A DNA stretch of 48,337 nucleotides. Origin: Hyphococcus sp. (GTDB taxonomy: Bacteria > Pseudomonadota > Alphaproteobacteria > Caulobacterales > Parvularculaceae). The notes below the pieces were generated by a model. That model was given only the letters and a program-made list of their open reading frames with translations, ran no database searches and was not told the origin of the DNA. Each line of letters begins with the position of its first letter. Within the stretch, counting starts at the first letter, position 1. The stretch covers positions 1 to 48,337 of the forward strand of contig JABDJK010000040.1 in assembly GCA_013002535.1 (NCBI GenBank), in the 5' to 3' direction. The position numbers and the translations under genes were made by a program. This document shows, piece after piece, positions 27,248 through 34,982 of the stretch.

Positions 27248-27940
27248 ATGACTGCTCTCGTCAATCCAGACGCCATGCAATCCGGCGCAGCGCCAATAAC
27301 AATCCACAACTCATTTGGTAAACACGACGCCGCATCAAACGCCAATATCCGGCGCCTTAAAGCCGGTGAAACGCTATACGTTGAAGGCGACAGTGCGCCG
27401 TACTGCTTTCAGGTCGTCGATGGTGTGATGAAGGAATATAACACACTGGAAGACGGCCGACGCCAGGTGGCGGATTTCTACGGCAGTGGCGAATTATTCG
27501 GCATCTCCGAACTCAACGAACATTTACATACCGCAGAGGCCATCACAGAGTGCGCAATACGATGTTATCCTCGCGATGCATATTTAAAGGCAATCGCTGG
27601 CTCTCCGGAACTATCCGAGCAATTCCTTGATACGTTGATGACGCGGCTTCACCGTGCAAGGGAACGAATTGTAATGCTTGGTCGAATGAGCGCTGTACAG
27701 AGAGTCGCGACTTTTTTACAACGACTGTCGGATGAGCAAGATACGATTGACAATGTTCAGTTTGTGATGAGCCGGCAGGACATTGCCGATCACCTAGGAC
27801 TTACGATTGAAACTGTGTGCCGGGTTTTGACTGAATTCAAAAAGAAACACATTATCGAAATGCCGTCCGCACGGCTCTTCTCGGTGCCGAATATCGATAT
27901 ACTTGATGACACAGTACATGGCGGCGATAGAGTGCACTAA
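27248..27940 (+). CDS. fixK: Crp/Fnr-family regulator, FixK-like
   Basis: The 230-residue protein has a cyclic-nucleotide-type beta barrel (about 35-120), a long dimer helix (TRLHRARERIVMLGRMSAVQ near 132-151) and a winged HTH with SRQDIADHLGLTIETVCRVL near 175-194. The N-terminal Cys cluster of FNR is absent, so it should not sense oxygen through an iron-sulfur cluster. The recognition helix has Glu188, Cys191 and Arg192 in the E-SR position, compatible with TTGA-N6-TCAA sites. The ATG at 27248 follows CGGAGAG. It probably controls the many such sites around it, itself driven by FixJ. A strong terminator follows. Confidence 0.87.
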   Translation: MTALVNPDAMQSGAAPITIHNSFGKHDAASNANIRRLKAGETLYVEGDSAPYCFQVVDGVMKEYNTLEDGRRQVADFYGSGELFGISELNEHLHTAEAITECAIRCYPRDAYLKAIAGSPELSEQFLDTLMTRLHRARERIVMLGRMSAVQRVATFLQRLSDEQDTIDNVQFVMSRQDIADHLGLTIETVCRVLTEFKKKHIIEMPSARLFSVPNIDILDDTVHGGDRVH

Positions 27941-27968
27941 AGCTGCTTTGTGCATGTTGAAGGGAACA

Positions 27969-28004
27969 GGGCTCCTTCCCCGCCCAGAAAAGGAGCCCTT
28001 TTTT
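27969..28004 (+). terminator. Rho-independent terminator after the fixK-like gene
   Basis: GGGCTCCTT and AAGGAGCCC form a 9-bp stem around a 12-base loop, followed directly by TTTTTT. It lies between the convergent fixK-like and hsp20 genes. The T run favours termination of the plus-strand transcript. Confidence 0.92.
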
Positions 28005-28012
28005 GTCGCCGC

Positions 28013-28507
28013 TTATGCCACTTTGATCGCAATTTTGCGTTCATGTTCTTTGGCTTTTTGTGATTTTGGCATATGAATTGTTAGTACGCCTTTTGTAAAC
28101 TTCGCATCAACAGCGTCTTCGTCGACCTCGCAGGGCAATGAAATAGTCCGGCTGAAAGCGCCATAGGCACGTTCCGAACGGTAATAATTTTTACGCTTTT
28201 CTTCGCTCTCATCTTTCCGCTCACCGACAATCGTAAGGGCGCCGTCACGAAGCGTAATATCGATTTTGTCTTCCGCCATACCGGGGAGATCGACGGAAAG
28301 CTCAAGCGCGTCTTCAGTCTCGCTTAAATCCACAGATGCAAGCGCTCCGAACCTGACGCCGCCATCTCGGCAGTCTGAAAGTTGCGGAAGAAAATCGTCG
28401 AATAGCCGATCCATTTCTTCATGCATCCGCTCAAAAGGGCTTAGCGCACCATCGCGCGTCGCCTGACGGCGCCGGTTTCTAAAGGGTACAAGAGCATTCA
28501 ATTCCAT
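28013..28507 (-). CDS. Hsp20 family small heat shock protein
   Basis: The 164-residue protein has an alpha-crystallin domain from about residue 55 to 150, with VDLPGMAEDKIDITL near 74-88, GERKDE near 97 and the late motif FTKGVLTIHMPK near 138-149. Such proteins hold unfolding proteins for later refolding. The ATG at 28507 has AGGAG seven bases upstream; a start seven codons earlier is less likely. An FNR-type site at 28586 is 85.5 bp upstream, which suggests low-oxygen control rather than only heat control. It converges on the fixK terminator. Confidence 0.93.
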   Translation of the reverse strand: MELNALVPFRNRRRQATRDGALSPFERMHEEMDRLFDDFLPQLSDCRDGGVRFGALASVDLSETEDALELSVDLPGMAEDKIDITLRDGALTIVGERKDESEEKRKNYYRSERAYGAFSRTISLPCEVDEDAVDAKFTKGVLTIHMPKSQKAKEHERKIAIKVA

Positions 28508-28585
28508 GGTGGGTCTCCTGAATTTCATTTCGGGGCAACATTAATTGCCTCGGAGCGCATCGTAGCGGGGACGGCGCGATTGAAA

Positions 28586-28599
28586 TTGAATGGCGTCAA
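28586..28599. promoter_or_regulatory. FNR/FixK-type site upstream of hsp20
   Basis: TTGA-ATGGCG-TCAA matches both half-sites and is centred 85.5 bp before the hsp20 ATG. Confidence 0.6.
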
Positions 28600-28619
28600 A
28601 ATTGTTGATTGAAAAACGC

Positions 28620-30131
28620 CTAAAATTCCAACATGCCGCGCGCGATCTGGAGCGTTTCATTCGCTGAACCAGTTGCATCGACTTCAAGCCACCCGCCAGT
28701 ATCAACTTTGTGTTCCAATTGATTTTCCAATACATCTGAGGTTGCGTCTGATGCGCCGTTCATTCGCTTCGTTATCCGATCCAGCAACACATTGCGCGGC
28801 GCCGACAGCCATACGCCGCTGAACGGTACATCTAGTTTCTCCGCAAGCGCCTCAGCAGCGGTTCGAAATTCTTGATCAAGAAACGTTGCATCAATCACAA
28901 CCGATTGACCCGCACGCAAAGCCCGGCGCGCGTCTTTAAATAGTCGTTGATATGCAGCGTGGGAATGCGCCGTCACGTAGCCGCTTTTTTCCAGTTGCGT
29001 TTCCGGCGTCTGGCCAAGCAACCGCTTACGAACAACATCGCTTCGAAGCATGATGGCGCCGGTTCGATGGTTCATTTCCATGGCGAGCGCGCCTGCAAGT
29101 GTCGACTTTCCAGTTGCGGAATGCCCTCCAATCGCGATTACCCTCAGCTCGCTCTCGCCAACTAAGAATTCCAGAGCCAAATCGAGATATCTTTCCGCAA
29201 CACGCTTTGTCTTTTTCGGCTGCGTCGGCAGGCTCAGCACCATTGCGCGTACGCCAGCTCTCATTGAATGAAAAAGTCGAAGAAGGCGAGCGCCGCTATA
29301 GTCTCTGGTGATGCTAAGATAGCGATTGATCAAAAGGTTTGCGAGCTCGCCGCGATTATGGGCCACGAGGTCCATCGACACAAAGGCGATATCATACAAA
29401 ACGTCGATAATTGCGAGGTCTTCGTTGAACTCAATCGCATCAAACGGCGTGGGATCTCCTTTGAACAGGCAAATATTTGCAAGATGCAAGTCACCATGAC
29501 AATGACGAACCCAGCCATGACGGCGGCGCGCATTTATATACGCGGCATGCCGCTCAAATTCTGTGAATGCAAGGGACGACCAGCGAGCGATATCGCGTTC
29601 GCGTGTCGCGCCGATTTCATGATCGTGCAGCGACGTTGAGATTTGATCCAATACCGATGCAACGCCGCCGCCAAGGCTAAAGTCTCTTTTGATCTCGGCT
29701 GACTCATGAAACTGCGCCAACTTATCCGCGAGCTGTTTTATCAGCGATGCATCAAGTTTTCCGCGACTGACCAGAGTATCGAATTGTTCATCAGTATCGA
29801 AGCGCATCATTTCGACAGCCCAGTCAACTGGTTCTCCGCTGCCCGCCCAGGCAGCCCCTTTTTGGCTGCAGTAGATCGGCACCACGCCAAGATAGATTTC
29901 GGGCGCCGTGCGTCGATTGACTTTAACTTCCAGTTCGCAAGCTGCTTTGCGTTTCGCAACGCTTGAAAAATCGACAAAATCGTAGCGCACCGCACGCTTG
30001 ATTTTGTAGGCGCGATCACCGGTCAAGAATATATGAGATAGATGCGTGTCAATTTGTTGAACCACCGCGCCGCCATGGCTCGCCGGCGATGACAGGAAGT
30101 CGACGACCTGGCTTTGTGAGTCGCAAATCAA
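28620..30131 (-). CDS. Aminoglycoside-phosphotransferase-like and AAA-type P-loop kinase fusion protein
   Basis: The 503-residue protein has two parts. Residues about 1-320 resemble the APH/choline kinase fold, with HCHGDLHLANICLF near 208-221 (catalytic Asp) and FDAIEFNED near 228. Residues about 335-503 are a P-loop kinase with Walker A IGGHSATGKSTLAGAL near 342 and IDATFLD near 413. This fusion (COG2187 plus COG0645) is common near stress genes but its substrate is unknown. Translation seems to start at a TTG at 30131, eight bases after AGAGG, as no ATG is available. It is 22 bp after universal stress protein copy 2 and likely shares its FNR-type promoter. Confidence 0.85.
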   Translation of the reverse strand: MICDSQSQVVDFLSSPASHGGAVVQQIDTHLSHIFLTGDRAYKIKRAVRYDFVDFSSVAKRKAACELEVKVNRRTAPEIYLGVVPIYCSQKGAAWAGSGEPVDWAVEMMRFDTDEQFDTLVSRGKLDASLIKQLADKLAQFHESAEIKRDFSLGGGVASVLDQISTSLHDHEIGATRERDIARWSSLAFTEFERHAAYINARRRHGWVRHCHGDLHLANICLFKGDPTPFDAIEFNEDLAIIDVLYDIAFVSMDLVAHNRGELANLLINRYLSITRDYSGARLLRLFHSMRAGVRAMVLSLPTQPKKTKRVAERYLDLALEFLVGESELRVIAIGGHSATGKSTLAGALAMEMNHRTGAIMLRSDVVRKRLLGQTPETQLEKSGYVTAHSHAAYQRLFKDARRALRAGQSVVIDATFLDQEFRTAAEALAEKLDVPFSGVWLSAPRNVLLDRITKRMNGASDATSDVLENQLEHKVDTGGWLEVDATGSANETLQIARGMLEF

Positions 30132-30153
30132 TGGAAATGCCTCTCGAGAAACT

Positions 30154-31035
30154 TTAGTGCGCCATCAAAATTGGAATTTTCGATTTTCTCAGCAAATGCC
30201 GAGTGAAGCCGCCAAGAATGACTTCGCGCCACCGGCTATGTGAATAGGCGCCCATAACAATGAGATCAGCGCGCTTTTTCTTGACGAGGGCCATAAATTC
30301 CTCTTCAGGATCGACGCCCTTGTTCAGCCGCGCTTGTAACGCTGTTGCGCGAACACCGTGAAGCTTGAGATACGAAGCAACATGATCTGGCGGCTCGCTT
30401 GCCCACGGAAGGTTACCCACCGACATTACTATCACGAGCTTGGCTTGCTTTAAAATGGGCATCGCCGCTGTGATAGCGCGCGCCGCTTCACGCCCGCCAT
30501 TCCAGGCGACAACTACGGTGTCTGGAAAATCTGCAATCGGCTGTCTTGTATCCGCTAGCAGGACCGGGCGCCCGGATTGAAATATGATTTCTTCAACAAG
30601 TTCGAATTCGTATGCGGGCGCATCATCGCCGGCCCTGGCTAATATAGTAAGGTCTGAGACACGGGCGCGGGATGAAAGATCATACGGCAAGGTCGCATCG
30701 ACATCGGCCCAAGCCGCGGTAACACCTTTGTCATCGGTGTGTTCTTCTTCATCGTACAATCCAACATCACGTTGGCGACACAAACGTTCATAGAGTTTTT
30801 TTAGATCTTCCGCTCGATTATTTGCGGCGGCCGTCAACGTATCAATATTGTCCTCAATATAGGTTACAGCGATTGGGTAATAACCATTACCTGTCAGCGC
30901 AGGTGAGATCCTCTGACGCATATGTACAACATCGAGGTGCGCCTTAAATCGTTCAGCAAGGACAACGCCCGTTTCGAAGGCCGCCGTTCCTGACCCTTCA
31001 TCGAGAAATGGAACCATAATCTTTTGAATTGCCAT
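30154..31035 (-). CDS. Universal stress protein, tandem USP domains (copy 2)
   Basis: The 293-residue protein has two USP domains (about 1-145 and 155-293). The second has the nucleotide-loop pattern VMGAYSHSRWREVILGGFT near 266, almost the same as copy 1 at 12670-13542, so the two are paralogues. The opening MAIQKIMVPFLDE is typical. The ATG at 31035 follows a strong GGAGGT site. A perfect FNR-type palindrome is centred 60.5 bp upstream, the spacing of an activated promoter. The phosphotransferase/P-loop gene follows in the same direction. Confidence 0.9.
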   Translation of the reverse strand: MAIQKIMVPFLDEGSGTAAFETGVVLAERFKAHLDVVHMRQRISPALTGNGYYPIAVTYIEDNIDTLTAAANNRAEDLKKLYERLCRQRDVGLYDEEEHTDDKGVTAAWADVDATLPYDLSSRARVSDLTILARAGDDAPAYEFELVEEIIFQSGRPVLLADTRQPIADFPDTVVVAWNGGREAARAITAAMPILKQAKLVIVMSVGNLPWASEPPDHVASYLKLHGVRATALQARLNKGVDPEEEFMALVKKKRADLIVMGAYSHSRWREVILGGFTRHLLRKSKIPILMAH

Positions 31036-31088
31036 GCGCTTGACCTCCGTTTACTCCGGATAAGGTATTGGCGTGAGCGCCTGGCGCA

Positions 31089-31102
31089 TTGATGCGGATC
31101 AA
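31089..31102. promoter_or_regulatory. Perfect FNR/FixK-type site between the USP and phasin genes
   Basis: TTGAT-GCGG-ATCAA is a perfect match. It is centred 60.5 bp before the USP ATG and 104.5 bp before the phasin ATG. A TACCTT element lies on the USP side about where a -10 box would be if the site is at -41.5. Confidence 0.78.
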
Positions 31103-31199
31103 TGGCTTCTTAAGAAAAAATTTGATCGAAATCAGTTTTTTACGGCCCCCTTGAGCTTAAGATATTGCCGGAATCCAGATCGCCTGAGGAGAATGCTCA

Positions 31200-31640
31200 A
31201 TGTCGAACAAAATGTCCGACAAATATGACGATAAATCCCGAAAAGAAATTAGCCCATTTCCGATATTTGATCCCGCAGAATTTTCAATGTTTGGCAATCA
31301 AAATCTTCAGGTTATGACGCGCGCCGCCCGTGCGTATTACAATGGAGCGGCCAAACTTAATCAGGAACTTATGGGTTTCGTCAACGAACGCGTCCGCAAA
31401 GACATTGAAACCGCCACTTCATTCATGTCGTCAAAAACCACTGAAGAAGCATTCCATCACCAGGCGGAATTTGTGGAAGAGGCAATCAGGGATTACGCGG
31501 ACGAAGCTTCCAAAATTCTCCATCTTGCAGCTGATCTGGCTCACGAAACACTGGCGCCCGTTGAAGAGCGAACTGAAGAAGTGTTGCATGAATTTGACGA
31601 GCGCGCCGAGCAAGCAGAGCAAAAGGCGGCGGCGGAATAA
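31200..31640 (+). CDS. Phasin family protein
   Basis: The 146-residue, helix-rich, Ala/Glu-rich protein fits the phasin_2 family. NQNLQVMTRAARAYYNGAAKLNQELMGFVNERV, cited here in its two parts (LQVMTRAARAYYNGAAKL and NQELMGFVNERV), is the typical amphipathic coat segment near residues 37-70. Phasins cover polyhydroxyalkanoate granules, and some act as chaperones. The ATG at 31200 follows GAGGAG. The gene converges on ackA after 13 bp with no clear terminator. No full PHA synthase gene is present in the window, so a granule role is inferred from family only. Confidence 0.82.
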   Translation: MSNKMSDKYDDKSRKEISPFPIFDPAEFSMFGNQNLQVMTRAARAYYNGAAKLNQELMGFVNERVRKDIETATSFMSSKTTEEAFHHQAEFVEEAIRDYADEASKILHLAADLAHETLAPVEERTEEVLHEFDERAEQAEQKAAAE

Positions 31641-31653
31641 ATACTGCTCAATG

Positions 31654-32841
31654 TTACCGGCGCTTGGCTACGAGCCTGTGAGTATGCAGAGCGATCATCA
31701 ACTCTTCGTTTGTTGGAATGACCCACGCGGACGGGAGAATTCGATCTTTTGAAATTTTTCGATTCCCTGCGTTATTTGCCTCGCGATTAATTTCAAAGCC
31801 CAACCATCGGGACGCCTCAAGAATACGCTCGCGAATTACAGGGGAATTTTCTCCGATACCGGCCGTGAATATCAGCGCATCAACCCCGCCCATTGCCGCC
31901 GCCAACGACCCAATTTCTCGTGCGGATCGATGAACAAATAAATCGATTGCTTTGGTCGCGCACGGATCGCTACTCTTTTCCAGTTTGCGCATGTCGCCGC
32001 TCACATTGGAAACGCCGAGCAGCCCCGATTTCGCATATAGGCAGTCGGCCACCTCACCGGGCGACATGTTCTTATTCTCGATTAGGTACAAGACGACACC
32101 CGGATCTAAAGAACCGCACCGGGTCGCCATGGGCAAGCCATCAAGCGCAGTGAACCCCATGGTTGTTGCAATGCTTTTGCCGCCTTTGATTGCGCACATA
32201 CTGGCTCCTGCGCCGAGATGCGCCACGATTATTTTACCGCACGGAATCTCCTCCATATTTTGCGGCGCCGTTTGTGCAATATATTCGTATGACAGACCAT
32301 GAAACCCGTATCGAATGACGCCTTCATCGGCAAATTGCCGCGGCAGCGCAAAAATCTGTTCGACACGCGGTTGAGTGCGGTGGAAGGCGGTATCGAAGCA
32401 AGCAATTTGCTTTGCTTGTGGCCATTTTTCGCTTGCAGCCGAAACCCCAGCCAAATTGTATGGCTGATGCCCCGGCGCCAGCGTTATCAATTCTTGCAAT
32501 GCGCTCATGACTTCATCGTTAAAAAGCACGGGCGAAGAATATTCGGCGCCGCCATGCACAACACGGTGCCCCACCGCCAGCACTGTGGAATCGCTCAACG
32601 CATCTTCAATCCATCCGAGAACAAACGGCCAGGCGCTATCAAGATCGCGTACGCCATTTGCGCGAACCGCTTCCCTGAGTTTTCCGTTTTTCATTTCGAA
32701 GACGCTTAGAACCGGTTCGCCGTCTAGTCCCAACAATTGCCCTCGAATTGCTGGATCGCGCTCTACCTCAGAGTCCTTAACGTCGAAGACTGCGAATTTG
32801 ATACTGGATGATCCGGCGTTGAGGGTGACAATGTTCTCCAT
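31654..32841 (-). CDS. ackA: Acetate kinase
   Basis: AckA converts acetyl phosphate and ADP to acetate and ATP. The 395-residue protein shows the ASKHA-fold motifs: the start MENIVTLNAGSSSIKF, VGHRVVHGG near 86-94, ACFDTAFHRTQP near 170, and IVAHLGAGASMCAIKGGKS near 205-223. The ATG at 32841 is separated from the previous stop by one base (TGA-G-ATG), so it is translationally coupled to the MaoC-phosphotransacetylase gene. Together they form a substrate-level ATP route that would be useful when respiration is limited. An upstream extension within the previous gene is rejected. Confidence 0.95.
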   Translation of the reverse strand: MENIVTLNAGSSSIKFAVFDVKDSEVERDPAIRGQLLGLDGEPVLSVFEMKNGKLREAVRANGVRDLDSAWPFVLGWIEDALSDSTVLAVGHRVVHGGAEYSSPVLFNDEVMSALQELITLAPGHQPYNLAGVSAASEKWPQAKQIACFDTAFHRTQPRVEQIFALPRQFADEGVIRYGFHGLSYEYIAQTAPQNMEEIPCGKIIVAHLGAGASMCAIKGGKSIATTMGFTALDGLPMATRCGSLDPGVVLYLIENKNMSPGEVADCLYAKSGLLGVSNVSGDMRKLEKSSDPCATKAIDLFVHRSAREIGSLAAAMGGVDALIFTAGIGENSPVIRERILEASRWLGFEINREANNAGNRKISKDRILPSAWVIPTNEELMIALHTHRLVAKRR

Positions 32842-32842
32842 C

Positions 32843-34228
32843 TCAAACGCCGGCCTTGTGATAGTGAAAGAGCTTGGCGATAGCGCTGGCTGCGACGCGG
32901 GACAATTCACCTTCTGCGCGGCTCGTTAAAATAATAGGCACGCGCGCACCCAGAACAATGCCCGCCGCGACCGCGCCAGCGAGATAATCAAGTTCTTTGG
33001 CGAGCATATTCCCGGACTCAAGATCTGGAACGACAAGCACGTCTGCACGACCGGCGACAGGCGACTTCAATCCTTTTGCATCCGCTGCCGCCGGTGAAAT
33101 TGCGTTATCAAACGCAAGAGGTCCATCGACCAGGCCGCCTGTAATTTGACCCCGATCCGACATTTTACAGAGTGCGGCGGCGTCAATCGTTGATTGAAGT
33201 TTTGGGTAGACTGTTTCGACGGCTGATAAGATTGCAGTTTTCGGCTGGTCAACACCAAGCGCTTTCGCCAGGTCGATAGCATTTTGAATAATGTCGCGCT
33301 TGGCGTCGAGGTCCGGGCAAACGTTAACGGCGGCGTCTGTGATGAATAGCAACTTGTCATAAGCGGGCGTGTCCATCACATAAACATGACTGATACGCCG
33401 TTCGGTGCGAATACCGTGATCGGCGGAAACAACTTCCGACATGACTTCATCTGTATGAAGGGCGCCTTTCATGAGCGCATCGAGCTTACCCTCGCGCACG
33501 AATGAAACGGCTTGCGCAGCAGCGGCGTGACTATGGGGCGCATCAACCAGCTCTACATTTGATAAATCGAAATCGGCTTCGACCGCAGCCGCCTCGATCT
33601 TTGCAAGCGGCCCGATCAAAACCGGTTTGATCAGTTCTTGTTCTAATGCGCCGGCGACGCCCTGCAGCGTGATCTGATTAACCGGATGGACAACGCCCGT
33701 TCTTATGGGCGCACTCGGTTTCGCTTTGTCTATAAGCTGAATCAATCTTTCGCCCTCTTCCATCAGGAACGTGCGGGGAATTTCACCTAATGGCCGTTTG
33801 ATTTTCCTTGTTGGCGCCATGACGACGGCCGTACCGGCGATTACCGTTTCGCCGTCGTGATTTGCGCATTCGCACTCTAGCGACACACGATATTGTTCGC
33901 CTTTGTCGCGAACGGTCACCTTCACCTTAAGTTCGTCGCCAAGCTTAACGGGTTTTAGAAATTTCAAATCCTGTGATACGTAGCTCGAGCCGGGACCAGG
34001 CAATTGTGTTCCCAGAACGGCGGAGATCAATAACCCGCCCCACATGCCATGGCCGACGATCTCACGAAACATGGACGATCGTGCGAATTCAGCATCAAGA
34101 TACGCGGGGATGATATCGCCTGAAATCGCGGCGAACAGCTTAACGTCTTTTTCCGATAGTTTATGCTTTATCGACGCCTGATCACCGATTTGTATTTCGT
34201 CATAGGTGCGGTTTTCGATTTGGCCCAT
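32843..34228 (-). CDS. MaoC-like domain fused to phosphate acetyl/butyryltransferase
   Basis: The 461-residue protein has an N-terminal MaoC hot-dog domain (about 1-145) and a Pta/Ptb-type acyltransferase domain (about 165-461; for example GVVHPVNQITLQGVAGA, ALMKGALHTDEVM and VAGRADVLVVPDLESGNML). It would turn acyl-CoA and phosphate into acyl phosphate for the coupled acetate kinase. In the MaoC part the usual catalytic motif D-x-N-P-x-H reads SGDIIPAYLD: Asp38 is kept, Asn is Ile40 and the catalytic His is Tyr43. Hydratase activity is therefore doubtful. The start ATG is at 34228. Confidence 0.88.
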   Translation of the reverse strand: MGQIENRTYDEIQIGDQASIKHKLSEKDVKLFAAISGDIIPAYLDAEFARSSMFREIVGHGMWGGLLISAVLGTQLPGPGSSYVSQDLKFLKPVKLGDELKVKVTVRDKGEQYRVSLECECANHDGETVIAGTAVVMAPTRKIKRPLGEIPRTFLMEEGERLIQLIDKAKPSAPIRTGVVHPVNQITLQGVAGALEQELIKPVLIGPLAKIEAAAVEADFDLSNVELVDAPHSHAAAAQAVSFVREGKLDALMKGALHTDEVMSEVVSADHGIRTERRISHVYVMDTPAYDKLLFITDAAVNVCPDLDAKRDIIQNAIDLAKALGVDQPKTAILSAVETVYPKLQSTIDAAALCKMSDRGQITGGLVDGPLAFDNAISPAAADAKGLKSPVAGRADVLVVPDLESGNMLAKELDYLAGAVAAGIVLGARVPIILTSRAEGELSRVAASAIAKLFHYHKAGV

Positions 34229-34236
34229 GATCGTGG

Positions 34237-34371
34237 TTACTTCATCATGACATAGACGCCGGGCGCGCCGGGTTTTTTAAGCGTCAAAGTGGTGTGCGGT
34301 GCATAGTTGTTTTCGACCCATTTTGCAGTTAGCGGCATGATCATTTCAGAGGACCGTTCGGCACTAGACAT
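34237..34371 (-). CDS. Short ORF of 44 codons, possible relic
   Basis: Just upstream of the MaoC-phosphotransacetylase gene, an ATG at 34371 opens a frame whose product ends LKKPGAPGVYVMMK. The ending vaguely recalls the C-terminal tail of PHA synthases (APG-x-YV-x-x-K), and a phasin gene is nearby, but the match is weak. There is no good ribosome site. The rest of the gap to 34527 has short frames with coding-like composition in different phases, which suggests a decayed gene. It could equally be a small real protein. Confidence 0.3.
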   Translation of the reverse strand: MSSAERSSEMIMPLTAKWVENNYAPHTTLTLKKPGAPGVYVMMK

Positions 34372-34517
34372 TGAATGCTTTTGATTTTCCGACACGATTA
34401 CCCGAAAGCAGACCATTTAAGTTCAGGTTTTGCGATAGCGGGACATCGGGGCGAACCTGCACGTTCAAATGGTTGCTCTCGGGTGCTCGACGATGCGCTG
34501 ATACGAGGCGTCGATCA

Positions 34518-34531
34518 TTGATTTCGATCAA
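34518..34531. promoter_or_regulatory. Perfect FNR/FixK-type site at the end of the CBS gene
   Basis: TTGAT-TTCG-ATCAA is a perfect match overlapping the CBS stop codon. It lies 296.5 bp before the MaoC-phosphotransacetylase ATG and 153.5 bp before the short ORF. It suggests a promoter for the acetate-kinase operon with a long leader. Confidence 0.6.
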
Positions 34532-34962
34532 GCTGCAGTCAGTTCACCTTTTTTCGACGCCACTGCTTTTAATACTTCACCCGTCAATGAAGCTGGCGCA
34601 TGGAGCGCCACATCTTCAAGACTCAACATCCCGACAATTTCCTTTTTATCGTTCATAACAGGCAGTCGTCGAACCTGATTTTGCTCCATAATCCGAACCG
34701 CGTCCTCCAGCTCTTCATTTTCGGCACACCAGAGACAATCATCGGTCATGATTTCGCGAACTTCTGTAACGGACGGGTCCATGTTTGCGCCGACGGCTCG
34801 AATTGCGACATCTCGATCTGTAATCATACCAACGAGCTGACGGTCCTCGATGACCGGCAATGCACCAATGTTTTGCGTACGCATCTTTTTCGCGGCGTGC
34901 GCCAAGTTTTCGTCCGGTTCCGCGATGCGAATACCTTTTGTCATTACATCTTTCACTTGCAT
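34528..34962 (-). CDS. CBS-domain pair protein
   Basis: The 144-residue protein consists of two CBS motifs, about residues 5-60 (MTKGIRIAEPDENLAHAAKK, with GMITDRDVAIRAV near 46-58) and 70-128 (MTDDCLWCAENEELEDAVR, with VGMLSLEDVALHA). Stand-alone CBS pairs bind adenine nucleotides and sense energy state; the DosR-controlled Hrp1 (Rv2626c) of Mycobacterium is of this type. GGAGGAATTAAA precedes the ATG at 34962. It follows the BON gene by 20 bp and is likely co-transcribed with it. Confidence 0.9.
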   Translation of the reverse strand: MQVKDVMTKGIRIAEPDENLAHAAKKMRTQNIGALPVIEDRQLVGMITDRDVAIRAVGANMDPSVTEVREIMTDDCLWCAENEELEDAVRIMEQNQVRRLPVMNDKKEIVGMLSLEDVALHAPASLTGEVLKAVASKKGELTAA

Positions 34963-34982
34963 TTTAATTCCTCCAATATACG

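Noticed and set aside
27248-27940. True FNR with an oxygen-sensing iron-sulfur cluster
   Set aside because: The N-terminal cysteine cluster is missing; only scattered Cys (53, 102, 106, 191) are present.
34371-34658. Plus-strand frame of 95 codons crossing the end of the CBS gene
   Set aside because: It overlaps a well-supported CBS gene on the other strand and has no recognisable motif.
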